A stretch of 64,000 nt of DNA, taken from NCBI GenBank assembly GCA_963971225.1, contig OZ020268.1, positions 61,627,900 through 61,691,899 of the forward strand, in the 5' to 3' direction. The position numbers and the translations under genes are program-made. This stretch comes from Melieria omissa. Its lineage: Eukaryota > Arthropoda > Insecta > Diptera > Ulidiidae. Positions 12,179-22,652 of the stretch are shown here, piece after piece (the stretch's first letter is position 1; every line of letters begins with the position of its first letter). The notes beneath the pieces are model-generated. The model ran no database searches, was not told the origin of the DNA, and saw nothing but the letters and a program-made list of their open reading frames with translations.

Positions 12179-14188
12179 CAGTGGCGTCCCCAGGATTTCG
12201 GGAAGGGGGGGGATATGCAAAAAATGCAGTTTAACGCCATTTTTATACTTTCATCTTTGCGTATTATTTTTAATACATGTTGAATAAAATTGTACATACA
12301 TACATATATGTATACATATACTAACATAAACTTCTTAAAACACAAAATTCAAGTGACATGTATTTTTAAGTCATAAAATCCCAACCAAAAAATTCAAGTT
12401 TGTTTTAAGTTATGACATTTCGAAAACAACTGCTAATAGAATTACGAAAAACCAAAAGACGTATTTTAAAAAGCACACCAGCTATGTAAAAGAAATCAAA
12501 CATTTACAAAATGTATGACGTTCTGAAATTTAATTATGATAGAGGTGACCATGTTTCCATGTTTACCCGCAATTTACCAAAACTATATAAGTGAATTTTT
12601 TTTTAATTTCAACAGCTGATGCAGGGTTGGCATGAAGCCTGCGTTTGATTACTATTTTGGTAAATAGTCGACACTTTTGGTAACATTGAAAATACAACTA
12701 TTCTGCGAGAACAAATGCAATGCTGATTTTTTTTATTCATTTATTCTTAACCCTTCTGCGGGTATCCGGTTCTGGCCAGACCATATTGAACTTTGGATCC
12801 ACTTTAGTAATGTTGTAATTAAGCTATCGAGCTCAAATTTCATGATATCCTTAACTGATCCTTTCTAAGCACAAAACCCAAAACCATGGCTTGGCCAGAC
12901 CATGGTGCATTTTCATACAAATTTGCCAGTTATTTTCAGTTTTTTTTTTGTTATTTTCGACGTCATTATTGTCAGAATTGTTAATAAATATTTTTTTATA
13001 TTATATATATATTTTCAACTACGTTTTTCCATCTGACCCGATTTGAAGCACTTTTTTCGTGCCATCCCGTTAATAGTGACGTAAATTAGCTGGCGCAAAA
13101 TGTACCTGGTCCAAGTGTTTTTCGTTCGCCTTGGCTTTTATTTTCTTTGGGTTAATAAATTATAATTTTTGTTGGAAAATAATGTTGGAACATATTCAAA
13201 ATTAATACTTATCCATTTTCCAATTCGATTGGGTGTTTTCTGTGACAGAGATGAAAGGAAGAGAATGCTATTTTGAGAATCAGGTGGACATTGTTTTTGA
13301 ACTTCGACGCTGGAGTTAAATCAGAGAGGAAAATCTCTAAAAAAATTTCCTTAGCAATAGCGGAAACTAATGCTTTAGAGCAACGAATTTAAGATATTAA
13401 ATAATTTGCTGCGAGAGGCAATAATAACGGTGCTGCCAATTTCACGCTTTCATTTGGCCCTGAACAAAACGAAGCTTCTGATACTGATAGAAAAAATGGT
13501 CGTTTAGATAGTTCAATGTGAAGATAGCAACGACGAAGGCGACAAGGAAAACGATATCCGTTCAGCATGAACAACAACATGTAGAGCATGTTTTGCATAT
13601 TTTTCTTTGGCAAAGCAGTTCAGAATTATTAACAGTGCAAGGAATCCAGAAATATATATATCAAAACCCGATTTGTATGTGTCGAATGTAAAATCTCAAT
13701 GTGGTATAGTCATGATACTGCATTATATTGTTGAAATAATTGCATTGGTCAAGCAGCTGAAGTAGATCCATAAGTAACGTATTTTACATTTATACATTTT
13801 TTTATTTTTTTGCTTTACTGCCGTATTTTTTTAATTTCAAAATTAACTCATTAAAGTTGAAACTCGCTATTTACTTAATTATTCTAGTATATTTTCACCG
13901 TTTTACGTAAAAATAATGTAGACAAGCAAAAGAAATCATTGTATTCACACTTTCTGGTTTTTTTATATCCTTAACAACAATCCTCGACTATCATCTTGTT
14001 TACATTATGGTCTGGCCAGATCATGGGAGGTTCAGTTATTAGGTTTTAAGTGGGTGCTTACAGAAGCGATAAAGCAAATAGTAAAAATGTTTCACAATTC
14101 CATATTGTTATAGCAAATTGCATAAGTGAATTCTCCGACCAAGGGGGGGATCCATCCCCCTAATCCCCCCCCCCTGGGGACGCCACTG
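12179..14188. mobile_element. Non-autonomous hAT element, 2.0 kb (copy 1)
   Basis: The ends are CAGTGGCGTCCCCAGG and its inverse, flanked by the 8-bp duplication CCGAATAG (12171-12178, 14189-14196). G- and C-runs adjoin the ends. No transposase is recognisable; the open frames at 12677-12868 and 13389-13613 show no known motif. Three copies of CTGGCCAGA(C/T)CAT occur (about 12774, 12892 and 14010). A second copy, itself interrupted, lies at 55364-59394. The left arm of the inverted duplication has the empty site at about 7157. Confidence 0.9.
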
Positions 14189-15099
14189 CCGAATAGTAAT
14201 CAAATTATTGATTTAATTTGATAAAGCTGCAATCTCTAGCTACATTTTAAGGGGTTTTTTATTAACGTAACCCATACCGTTTGGAATCTATAAGCACTTT
14301 AGTGGTGAGTGTGTATTTTGTAATAGGCAGTTTTTCAATGTTATCCTTGCGCATCGATATGCTCATTATTCCTGAAGGATAATGAAAAGTTATGGACCAA
14401 TATAGTAAGCATAAGACTCTAGCTAAATTTTAAGGGGTCAATTATTAATATGCACTTATGCATTTGGTGTTGAAAAGCATTTTAGTGGTTGCGCCCAAGT
14501 AGCAATTTTTTCAAAGTCACCGTTCCAAATCGATTTGCTTTCGAACCTTGGGGTATAGAAGGATGATTGATACCATTATAGAAAGCATACGAGTCTAGCT
14601 AAATAACAAGGCATAATATTATTAAAATCCGTTAATGGGTCGAGATTTAACAGCCATAATTTCGATCATGCTGCCGGTGGGATATTTTTTGTATTTACCA
14701 AATTGGTGAAAGGTGGTCACTCTGGCTTAATTTTGACGCCATTTTGATTAAAGTGATTGTGCGTATTTAAGTACCACAAGCATTTGATTGGTTGTATAGA
14801 TCGGAGGTGCATTCTTTCAATCAGTCGTTGTTGTGACAGCAACGAAGCAACACGTGTGGGGGCTGCGCGGATTTTTGTTTTGTTGCCTCAAGAAATTGTA
14901 TGTGTGAAAAAAATTAGATGCTTTTGTTGTTGTAGTTTTTTTTTTGGCGATTGGTTGGCCTTTCGGCAATGACAAATGGGAACATTATATTTTTTCACTT
15001 ATAATTTTAAGGGTCAAGCGAAATGCACAATGTGCTTTCAACTAATTCAATTAATTAAATAATTTGAATTTTTTTGGGCAACTTTACATATATTGGTTG
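14189..15099 (-). repeat. Satellite, minus orientation (part 2)
   Basis: It continues 11685-12178 beyond the hAT element and is the inverted partner of 6250-7160. It ends against inverted G1 at about 15099. No genes. Confidence 0.85.
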
Positions 15100-16029
15100 T
15101 TATGTGTATGCGTGTGTATCGATCCTATGTGGCATGCCCCACGTTGGTAGCGACCACACGTCGGCGCCACTTTTTGTTATATGCAGATCGGTATGTACAT
15201 CTGGCCTCACGTTGAGCGCTAAGTTCGGTCTTACATAGGTGTTGGTTTCCGACCTTTTGTTTCTGCTGCCGCTGCACCTCCTCAGTCCTTGGGGCAGGTC
15301 ACCGCTAGTCGTCCTCATGTTGCATGTATGCCGGCACCCTACATTCGGCCGGTGAGCACGAGTATGACTACGGGGCCAGCGGTTTTGTTGGACGCGTGCA
15401 TCTGGCTTTGGTTATCCCGTAGCTTCAGCTGGCGTGGGTTCCACTCCAACAAATCCGCTCAGTAGCCATACCGCCTCACCTACAGCCATTTGGATCTACA
15501 TCAGCAAACACCGCAACGACGACCTAGCAGCCTACAACCGGAAAATCATAACAAAAGATACATACACACGTACACTAACATACAATTATTTTTATGCACA
15601 CGCTTTAACTCCTGACATAGCGGACGGACATGGTAGCAAGTACCATTGCTGCTGTTGTTCCGATTCCTCAGCATCGCCTCATTGAATGGGATGCTCTAAA
15701 CCCGCCCTACCTTTGTTTCCTATGATGGAACTTGGAAACCCAAATGGAAAATTAACCCTCCTTACCCCACTTCAGTGACAGACCCAACATTTTCTTTTCT
15801 TAAACAATCATTATAACAATTTTTATTCCATAATCTTAATCTAATACAATTCGAAATTCTTAATCTAATTTCCAAACTATTTTTTTCATAATCAAATAAT
15901 ATTTGTAAATTTAGGCATAGTTAAATTGTTAAATTTATATAAAAAAAATAGCAACAAAACTAAAAGATAAAGAAATTATTTCACTGTTGTTTAGAACATA
16001 ACATTTCTTTTTAAAACTTTTTAATATAT

Positions 16030-16462
16030 TGATACGATGAGAAATTCTGTGCCGCACTGTACAGGAATGCTTTTCTCCGCACGAATGTTTTCCAAGCATA
16101 CTTTTAGGCATGCACTGTGAAGTACAGCAAAACTGTTATAAATTCGCTTGGTATAGTCCGATATGGCAAGGATGGTTCTCGAATAAATGGGCTGTGCGAG
16201 AATGGTCGAGCGCTTTCCAATTAGAAGTTGCAAGAAACTTCGGCGCGATAAGAAAATTGGTATAAAAACAGCAGTGGCAGCGCAAGGGGTCGAGTCTGTG
16301 TTAAGCAAGCAAAGTGGTAACAAGTGTAGATACAAGCGAAGTGTAAATTCTGTAAATAAAGTTAGTTCCTGATTGTTGATTTTTGCTGAGTAACTGAAGT
16401 TGTTTTATTTTCAAATACAATCAAAACGAACCGTCGATAACGAACTGAGGAATTTCGTAACA
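16030..16462 (+). repeat. G3 5' LTR, 433 bp
   Basis: The LTR runs from TGATACG to GTAACA. A TATAAA-like sequence (about 16260, in GGTATAAAAACAG) is a candidate core promoter, and AATAAA at about 16356 is a candidate polyadenylation signal. Confidence 0.93.
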
Positions 16463-16464
16463 TT

Positions 16465-16482
16465 TGGTGTCAGAAAGTCAGG
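16465..16482 (+). promoter_or_regulatory. G3 primer-binding site
   Basis: TGGTGTCAGAAAGTCAGG lies 2 bp after the LTR and starts with TGG, as expected for pairing with a tRNA CCA end. The tRNA is not identified. Confidence 0.75.
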
Positions 16483-16524
16483 ATTGTATTACTGAAAGTA
16501 AAATAAAATTGTAAAGACACAGAC

Positions 16525-17886
16525 ATGGTTAAACTGGAGCTGCTGAAGGTTGACCAGCTGAAGAAGGAGCTGGCGGCCTGGAATTTGCCGACTGCTGGCG
16601 GTAAGGTGGAGTTGCAGCTGCGCTTGCTAGAGGCGTGTGAATCACGAGGCATCGATTGGGCGGCACACGAGTTCGGAACGCAGGAACAAGAGGCGTCGGC
16701 CAAAGTAGAGGAATCGCCTGCTGGTGCTGCGTCGATGCAAAGTGCGGCTGCAGCGGCTACGCCACCACAAGCAATGGACATGAGCCAGCTTATGGTCGCA
16801 ATGAAAGGCATGTTTGAAGCTTCCAACCGGAAAATGGAAACTGCGAATCGGGAACTTTCGGCGCAAATGGCAACGAAACTGGAAACCACGAATCAGGATA
16901 TGTCGGCGCAAATGGCGACAAATTCTGCGCGCATAGAGCAGAAGGTGGAGGAAATTTCCGATAGACTGAACGGGAAAGTTGAGCATCTTGAGACGCGAAT
17001 GGACAAGTGGGACAAACGAGTTGACAGTCTGGAGGATTCGGTAAACAGGAAAATCGATGAGCGGCTTAGAGAGGTGCAGCCACGAGAATGTTTGCCGACG
17101 GTTCCGGAAAGTTTCGCCACCCGAACTGAAGTGCCTACTTATGATGGTGCTACGCCGTTCGATACATTCAAACTGCAATTCGACTTAGCTGCTTTGGAAA
17201 ATCAGTGGACCGATATCAGGAAGGGTCGGAGATTGGCACTGGCGCTGAAAGGTCCTGCGGCTGAGGTAATGAAATCAGTTCCGGAATGCTCGAGAAGTGA
17301 TTATGAGGCCGTCATGAGAGCGTTGGCAGCGAAGTACAGCAACGAGCACAACCATACGCTGTACTACTGTGAGCTGAAGAACCGCAGGCAAAGAGCGAGC
17401 GAGGCGCTGCAGACATATGCAGCAGACATTGAGCGGCTCGTACAGTTGTGCTACCCAAAATTCGGCGCTGATGATCTCGAAAGGATGAAGATTGAGTCGT
17501 TCATTGAAGGTCTTCATGATCCCGAGACACGTCGCAGTGCGTTGATGATGGGCAAGCCGACATTTAAGGAGACGGTGACCAGCGCGATGACATATGAAGC
17601 GACATGGATTGGAGGCAATCGGTATGCATCTGCAAGGATACGTCAAATCCAGCCGGACAGCGACATTTCGATCCAGGCCATAAGCTCTGAGACACCGGGC
17701 AGGCCACGGGTTGTCTCCTCTAAAGTTGTTTGCTGGACATGTGGCAAGCAGGGTCACATATCACGAGACTGCCGCCAACGAAAGAGGCGTTCCCGTTCTC
17801 GATCGCAATCGCCTGAAGCGAGGAATACTGACGATCGAGGCTCAGCCAACAAGCGCAGAGCTGAGGACGAGGAGTCGTTAAACTAA
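16525..17886 (+). CDS. gag: G3 Gag with N-terminal SAP-like domain
   Basis: The 453-residue structural protein starts at the first ATG after the PBS. Residues 4-37 fit the SAP helix-extension-helix pattern (L7, L12, L16, L21, G25-G26-K27, L30, R33-L34), a fold that usually binds AT-rich DNA. Residues of about 100-195 form a heptad-rich probable coiled coil. About 205-350 is the retrotransposon Gag domain. Residues 403-416 are a CCHC knuckle (C-x2-C-x4-H-x4-C), followed by an Arg/Ser-rich basic tail. The stop is TAA at 17884-17886, preceded directly by GTTAAAC. The SAP role is inferred; chromatin targeting of pre-integration complexes is one possibility. Confidence 0.9.
   Translation: MVKLELLKVDQLKKELAAWNLPTAGGKVELQLRLLEACESRGIDWAAHEFGTQEQEASAKVEESPAGAASMQSAAAAATPPQAMDMSQLMVAMKGMFEASNRKMETANRELSAQMATKLETTNQDMSAQMATNSARIEQKVEEISDRLNGKVEHLETRMDKWDKRVDSLEDSVNRKIDERLREVQPRECLPTVPESFATRTEVPTYDGATPFDTFKLQFDLAALENQWTDIRKGRRLALALKGPAAEVMKSVPECSRSDYEAVMRALAAKYSNEHNHTLYYCELKNRRQRASEALQTYAADIERLVQLCYPKFGADDLERMKIESFIEGLHDPETRRSALMMGKPTFKETVTSAMTYEATWIGGNRYASARIRQIQPDSDISIQAISSETPGRPRVVSSKVVCWTCGKQGHISRDCRQRKRRSRSRSQSPEARNTDDRGSANKRRAEDEESLN
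17877..17883 (+). promoter_or_regulatory. Candidate -1 ribosomal frameshift heptamer
   Basis: G TTA AAC in the gag frame is followed at once by the TAA gag stop. The pol frame is -1 relative to gag and open from 17865, so a slip here enters pol. GUUAAAC is known as the slippery site of equine arteritis virus. No downstream pseudoknot was modelled. Confidence 0.6.
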
Positions 17887-20800
17887 AACGGGTCAGCCCA
17901 AAGGGGCGTGAGCTGATCCCCACAACCCGCTGCCCCACCGTCCTGGTCTCACAGCTGAAACGGCAACCCAGCAGCTTGACGATTGAAGGAAAGATAGATG
18001 GAAAGTTGTTCGTGTTGACACTGGATACTGGAGCGTCATATTCGATCATAAAAAGGAAGCTTCTGAAGAACTGGAAACCGCTGCATGGCATACAGCTGAG
18101 GACTGAGACTGGCGAGCGTGCGCCGGTAAGAGGAAAAGTAACAAAAACAATTGCTATCGGCACCAGCAGCCTGGAGCATGAGTTCATCGTCGCGGATATA
18201 ATGGACGACGTGATTATCGGCGTGGATTTCATGATTAGGCATGGTTTTACGCTGGACCTGAAAGAAAATGTGCTGAAGTATGCCAACGTTGAATTCCCCC
18301 TGCACACTGGCTATGACCGAAGCGTGGCGGTAAGGAAAGTTGTCTCGTGTCAACACCAGAAGGTACCAGCGAATTCCGAGGCGATTGTGTGGGCAAAGGT
18401 GGACGAGGACGATGGGACAAGTCGGCTGTGGGTTGTAGAAGCGCCAAAACAAGGATACGACAACATAATAATCGGACGTACATTAGTGGAACCCAAAAAT
18501 GGCAAAATACCAGTCAGGATACTCAATCCACTGAACACGACCAGATATGTCAGAAAAGATGCGGTCATTGGCGAGTGTAGAGAGGCTGAAGCAGTTGTCA
18601 ATTGCGAAAGCAGTCCACCCGGAGGAAGTAAGAAAAGCGGTTCTTACATGGACGCCATACCGCAGACCCAGTGGAGCAGCGAATTGACAGCCAAGCAGAA
18701 ACAGAAGGCGCGGTCACTCCTGCAGCACTATGGGTCAATATTTGCAACGGAAGCGGGCGGAAGAACAGCCATAGTGAAGCACAACATCGACACCGGAAGT
18801 GCGAAACCAATCCGCCAACCGCCAAGACGAGTTCCTCTGGCCAAGAGGGAAGAGGTCACAAATTTGATGGAAAACATGCATACAGAAAAGGTCATAGAGC
18901 CTTCGTCAGGTCCTTGGTGCTCGCCGGTCGTGCTAGTCAAGAAAAAGGATGGCAGTACCCGATTCTGTGTGGACTATCGGAAACTCAATGACGTGACCAA
19001 GAAGGACAGCTATCCACTACCTCGAATCGATGACACCCTGGACACACTGTCAGGCACACAGTGGTTTTTCACACTCGACTTACGCAGCGGCTATTGGCAG
19101 GTGGAACTTGCAGACCAGGACAAGGAGAAAACAGCTTTTAGTGTTGGCGACGGTTTGTGGCAGTTCACCGTCATGCCGTTTGGACTCTGCAACGCACCAG
19201 CAACATTCGAGCGGCTAATGGAGCGTGTGCTGAAAGGGCTGCATTGGCGGACGTGTCTGGTATACCTCGACGACATAATCGTGATGGGCAAAAGCTTCGA
19301 CGACCACCTGGAAAAGCTGAAGGAGGTATTTGAGCGAATACAGAAAGCCGGCCTTAAACTCAACCCAAAGAAGTGCTCGCTGTTCCAAAAAAAGGTCAAG
19401 TATCTGGGTCACACGGTTTCAGCTCGCGGAGTACATACGGACGAAGGCAAGATCACGGCGGTGAAGGAGTGGCCCCGACCACGCAATCTACACGAACTCC
19501 GCAGTTTCCTAGGCCTGTGCACATACTACCGAAGATTCGTTCCAGGATTTGCGAACATAGCTGGCAGCTTGCACAAACTGACGAAAAAGAATCAAGCCTT
19601 CGCGTGGGGTGAAGAGCAGGAGCAGGCTTTTGCACGACTGAAGGAAAAACTGTGCACTGCTCCAATTCTGGCCTTCCCCGTTCCTGGAGAGATGTTTGTG
19701 CTGGATACAGATGCAAGTGGGCATAGTATTGGCGGTGTGCTATCACAGATAATAGATGGCCAAGAACAAGTGATAGCGTACTACAGCAAAATTTTGTCAA
19801 AGCCTGAACGCAACTACTGTGTGACCCGAAGGGAGTTGCTCGCAGTACTGGAATGCGTGAAACACTTCCATAAATACCTGTATGGGCAAAAGTTTCGCCT
19901 GCGCACAGATCATGCGGCATTGAAATGGCTACTGAACTTTAAAGATCCGGAAGGCCAATTGGCGCGGTGGATCGAGCGGCTGCAGAGCTACGACTACACG
20001 GTAGAGCATCGCATGGGTAGCAGCCATGGAAATGCCGATGCCTTGTCACGCCGTCCGTGCAAAACCGAATGCAGGCATTGTTCGCGAGCCGAAAGCAAAG
20101 AGCAGATAGTGGACGTACGATTGGTCAGCGTGATGCCAGAGGAGGAGTGGTCTGCGGAGAGGATTCAAAAGGACCAGCGCGAGGATACGGATCTTAAAAA
20201 AATCATTGAAGGCAAGGAGCAAGGCGCACGTCCAGACTGGCAGGAGATGGCCGGTGAGAGCCCGATCGCGAAGGCTTACTGGGCGCAGTGGCAAAGTCTG
20301 CGGCTGTCTGATGGTTGCCTATACCGCGAGTGGGAGAGTGAGGATGGCCGGACCAGCAATTCCCTAATTTTAGTCCCGAAATGCAGGATCAACGAGGTGA
20401 TCGAGGCATACCATAACGACTCTAGCGGAGGGCACCTAGGCATCACAAAAACTGTCGCCAAAATAAAAAGGCGATTCTACTGGGTAGGATGCCAGGAGTC
20501 TGTCGCCGATTGGATTAAGAGCTGTGATCGATGTTCGGCTGCGAAAGGGCCAACAAGAAGATCTCGGGGCCGCATGCAGCAGTACAACATGGGAGCGCCC
20601 TTTGAGCGAATTGCCATGGACGTCGCCGGGCCATTCCCACTTAGCACTCAAGGCAACAAATATGTGCTGGTGGTGATGGACTATTTCAGCAAATGGCCCG
20701 AAGTGTATCCTATTCCTAACCAGGAGGCCACCACGGTCGCGGAAATGTTGGTAAACAACTGGGTGGCCAGATTTGGAGTTCCACTGGAGTTGCACTCGGA

Positions 20801-21479
20801 TCAAGGCCGGAATTTCGAGTCTCTTGTATTAAAAGAAGTGTGTGAGCTACTAGGAATAAGGAAAACTCGCACCTGTCCTTTGCATCCGCAGTCCGACGGC
20901 ATGGTGGAACGATTCAATCGAACACTGGAGGAATATCTGCGGAAAGTAGTAGGCAGGAATCAAAAGGATTGGGACACGCATATTCCGCTGTTCTTGATGG
21001 CGTATAGGTCAGCCCCGCACGATACGACATCACTCACTCCAGCCCGAGCAGTGTTCGGCACAGAGCTGAGATTGCCTGCTGACTTGAAGTTCGGAGTGGT
21101 CAGCACGACGGAAGGCGCTAAGACTGATTACGCAGTTAATAAGCGATCGGAGCTGGAAGAAATCCACCAGTTTATAAGGGACCGTATCCAACTGGTCAGC
21201 GATAAGATGAAAGCCAGATATGATCTACGAGCTAACACAGCGGGGTTCCAAGAAGGCGATCTGGTAATGCTTTACAACCCGCAGCGCAGGAAAGGGTTGT
21301 CTCCAAAGCTTCAAACGTCATGGGAAGGACCGTACAAGGTCGTGACCAGGATTAATGACGTGGTGTACAGGGTTCAACGCTGCTGCAGCGGAAACGCCAG
21401 GCGGAAAGTAGTCCATTTGGAGCGCCTGGCGTCTTACTCCGGCGGAGCCTCGGTACTTGTTCGGGACGAACAAGTCTAA
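17883..21479 (+). CDS. pol: G3 Pol polyprotein, intact
   Basis: This polyprotein is probably made by -1 frameshifting from gag; no in-frame ATG is needed near the start. Counting from the TTG at 17976, the protease DTG is at residues 17-19, RT has LDLRSGYWQ near 367 and YLDD at 430-433, and RNase H has DTDAS near 577 and RTDHAALKW near 643. The integrase zinc finger has H813, H820, C850 and C853. The catalytic triad is D882, D942 and E978 with 35 residues between the last two. A GPY motif (SWEGPYKV) lies near the C terminus. All catalytic residues expected of Ty3/gypsy Pol are present, so the element could be active if transcribed. Confidence 0.93.
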   Translation, partial: LKRVSPKGRELIPTTRCPTVLVSQLKRQPSSLTIEGKIDGKLFVLTLDTGASYSIIKRKLLKNWKPLHGIQLRTETGERAPVRGKVTKTIAIGTSSLEHEFIVADIMDDVIIGVDFMIRHGFTLDLKENVLKYANVEFPLHTGYDRSVAVRKVVSCQHQKVPANSEAIVWAKVDEDDGTSRLWVVEAPKQGYDNIIIGRTLVEPKNGKIPVRILNPLNTTRYVRKDAVIGECREAEAVVNCESSPPGGSKKSGSYMDAIPQTQWSSELTAKQKQKARSLLQHYGSIFATEAGGRTAIVKHNIDTGSAKPIRQPPRRVPLAKREEVTNLMENMHTEKVIEPSSGPWCSPVVLVKKKDGSTRFCVDYRKLNDVTKKDSYPLPRIDDTLDTLSGTQWFFTLDLRSGYWQVELADQDKEKTAFSVGDGLWQFTVMPFGLCNAPATFERLMERVLKGLHWRTCLVYLDDIIVMGKSFDDHLEKLKEVFERIQKAGLKLNPKKCSLFQKKVKYLGHTVSARGVHTDEGKITAVKEWPRPRNLHELRSFLGLCTYYRRFVPGFANIAGSLHKLTKKNQAFAWGEEQEQAFARLKEKLCTAPILAFPVPGEMFVLDTDASGHSIGGVLSQIIDGQEQVIAYYSKILSKPERNYCVTRRELLAVLECVKHFHKYLYGQKFRLRTDHAALKWLLNFKDPEGQLARWIERLQSYDYTVEHRMGSSHGNADALSRRPCKTECRHCSRAESKEQIVDVRLVSVMPEEEWSAERIQKDQREDTDLKKIIEGKEQGARPDWQEMAGESPIAKAYWAQWQSLRLSDGCLYREWESEDGRTSNSLILVPKCRINEVIEAYHNDSSGGHLGITKTVAKIKRRFYWVGCQESVADWIKSCDRCSAAKGPTRRSRGRMQQYNMGAPFERIAMDVAGPFPLSTQGNKYVLVVMDYFSKWPEVYPIPNQEATTVAEMLVNNWVARFGVPLELHSDQGRNFESLVLKEVCELLGIRKTRTCPLHPQSDGMVERFNRTLEEYLRKVVGRNQKDWDTHIPLFLMAYRSAPHDTTSLTPARAVFGTELRLPADLKFGVVSTTEGAKTDYAVNKRSELEEIHQFIRDRIQLVSDKMKARYDLRANTAGFQEGDLVMLYNPQRRKGLSPKLQTSWEGPYKVVTRINDVVYRVQRCCSGNARRKVVHLERLASYSGGASVLVRDEQV

Positions 21480-21490
21480 GCGATGGACAG

Positions 21491-22652
21491 TGATACGATG
21501 AGAAATTCTGTGCCGCACTGTACAGGAATGCTTTTCTCCGCACGAATGTTTTCCAAGCATACTTTTAGGCATGCACTGTGAAGTACAGCAAAACTGTTAT
21601 AAATTCGCTTGGTATAGTCCGATATGGCAAGGATGGTTCTCGAATAAATGGGCTGTGCGAGAATGGTCGAGCGCTTTCCAATTAGAAGTTGCAAGAAACT
21701 TCGGCGCGATAAGAAAATTGGTATAAAAACAGCAGTGGCAGCGAAAGGGGTCGAGTCTGTGTTAAGGGAAGGCTCCCCTGGATTTGGGCAAAAATAAGGC
21801 AAAGTTTGTAATTTTTTTGTGGGATAATGAAAAGGCGTACAAACTTCCGGTTTTGACTATTAAATTCGTCTATTATTTACGAGTTTAAAAAGTTAAAAAA
21901 CTTGATGAAATTCAAAATAGCGGCTACAAAATGGCGATTTCCGCAGGCCTCTGCGCGCCAAACATCGCTCGAGAACTGTAATCCTGCAGCCTCTTGTAGT
22001 GGACTGAAATCAAAAAGCATTGTCATTACTTAAAGATAACAAAATTGTCTGTGCATTGAACTAGACTCAACAAATTTAAACGAAAAATTCTTGCACAATG
22101 AATATTTGAAGTAAAAAGTTCAATTTTTTGCACCTTTTTTTATTTCAACCACATTTAAAAATTAAAAATAAATAACTATTTATGCAAATTGTTAGTTCAA
22201 GGCATACAGAAAATCAAATACATTCGAGCAGTTTTTAGATGAAGAAAATCGGATCATTAGATCAAGTCCGGGGATTTCAGTTAGATTGGAAAAAATGGTT
22301 TCGAGATAAACGCGTTGAAGGCAAATAAGAGCAGTGGAGCGTCTCGTAGCGCGCGTGAGACAGGTGTGTTCTCCCATGAAAATACGCGTCGTATCAAAAA
22401 ATCATTTTACACACATATTCTACATATATGTAGCCTTTATGCAAAAAAAAAAAAAACGATTTTTCGGTCCAAATCCAGGGGAGCCTCCCCTTAAGCAAGC
22501 AAAGTGGTAACAAGTGTAGATACAAGCGAAGTGTAAATTCTGTAAATAAAGTTAGTTCCTGATTGTTGATTTTTGCTGAGTAACTGAAGTTGTTTTATTT
22601 TCAAATACAATCAAAACGAACCGTCGATAACGAACTGTGGAATTTCGTAACA
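21491..22652 (+). repeat. G3 3' LTR, interrupted
   Basis: It is the same as the 5' LTR except for two substitutions and a 725-bp insertion at its TTAA (21762-21765). It starts 11 bp after the pol stop. The upstream polypurine tract is weak (GCGATGGACAG). Confidence 0.93.
21766..22490. mobile_element. 725-bp non-autonomous element with TTAA target
   Basis: It is flanked by TTAA (21762-21765 and 22491-22494). Terminal inverted repeats read GGG(A/G)AGGCTCCCC then TGGATTTGG, with one mismatch in 22 bp. The 5' LTR shows the empty site GTGTTAAGC. Ends starting GGG rather than CCC are unlike the other TTAA elements here, so Kolobok is an alternative to piggyBac. No coding capacity was seen. Confidence 0.88.

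Larger units (their letters stand above)
16030..22652 (+). mobile_element. Ty3/gypsy element G3, complete, coding frames intact
   Basis: Two LTRs begin TGATACGATGAG and end TTCGTAACA, flanked by the 4-bp duplication ATAT; the empty site is visible in the left arm at about 5320. A PBS follows the 5' LTR directly. Gag and pol are uninterrupted, and no env frame is present between pol and the 3' LTR. I count two LTR differences (about 16303 and 16448 against their partners) over 433 bp, so insertion was recent. The only damage is a 725-bp element within the 3' LTR. Confidence 0.95.

Noticed and set aside
12751..13154. TTAACCC and GGGTTAA pair inside hAT copy 1 as a nested piggyBac MITE
   Set aside because: Beyond TTAACCC the two ends do not match, and both hAT copies have it, so there is no empty site.
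16642..17757. Several long antisense frames across G3 gag
   Set aside because: They are shadows of an intact sense gene with clear domains.
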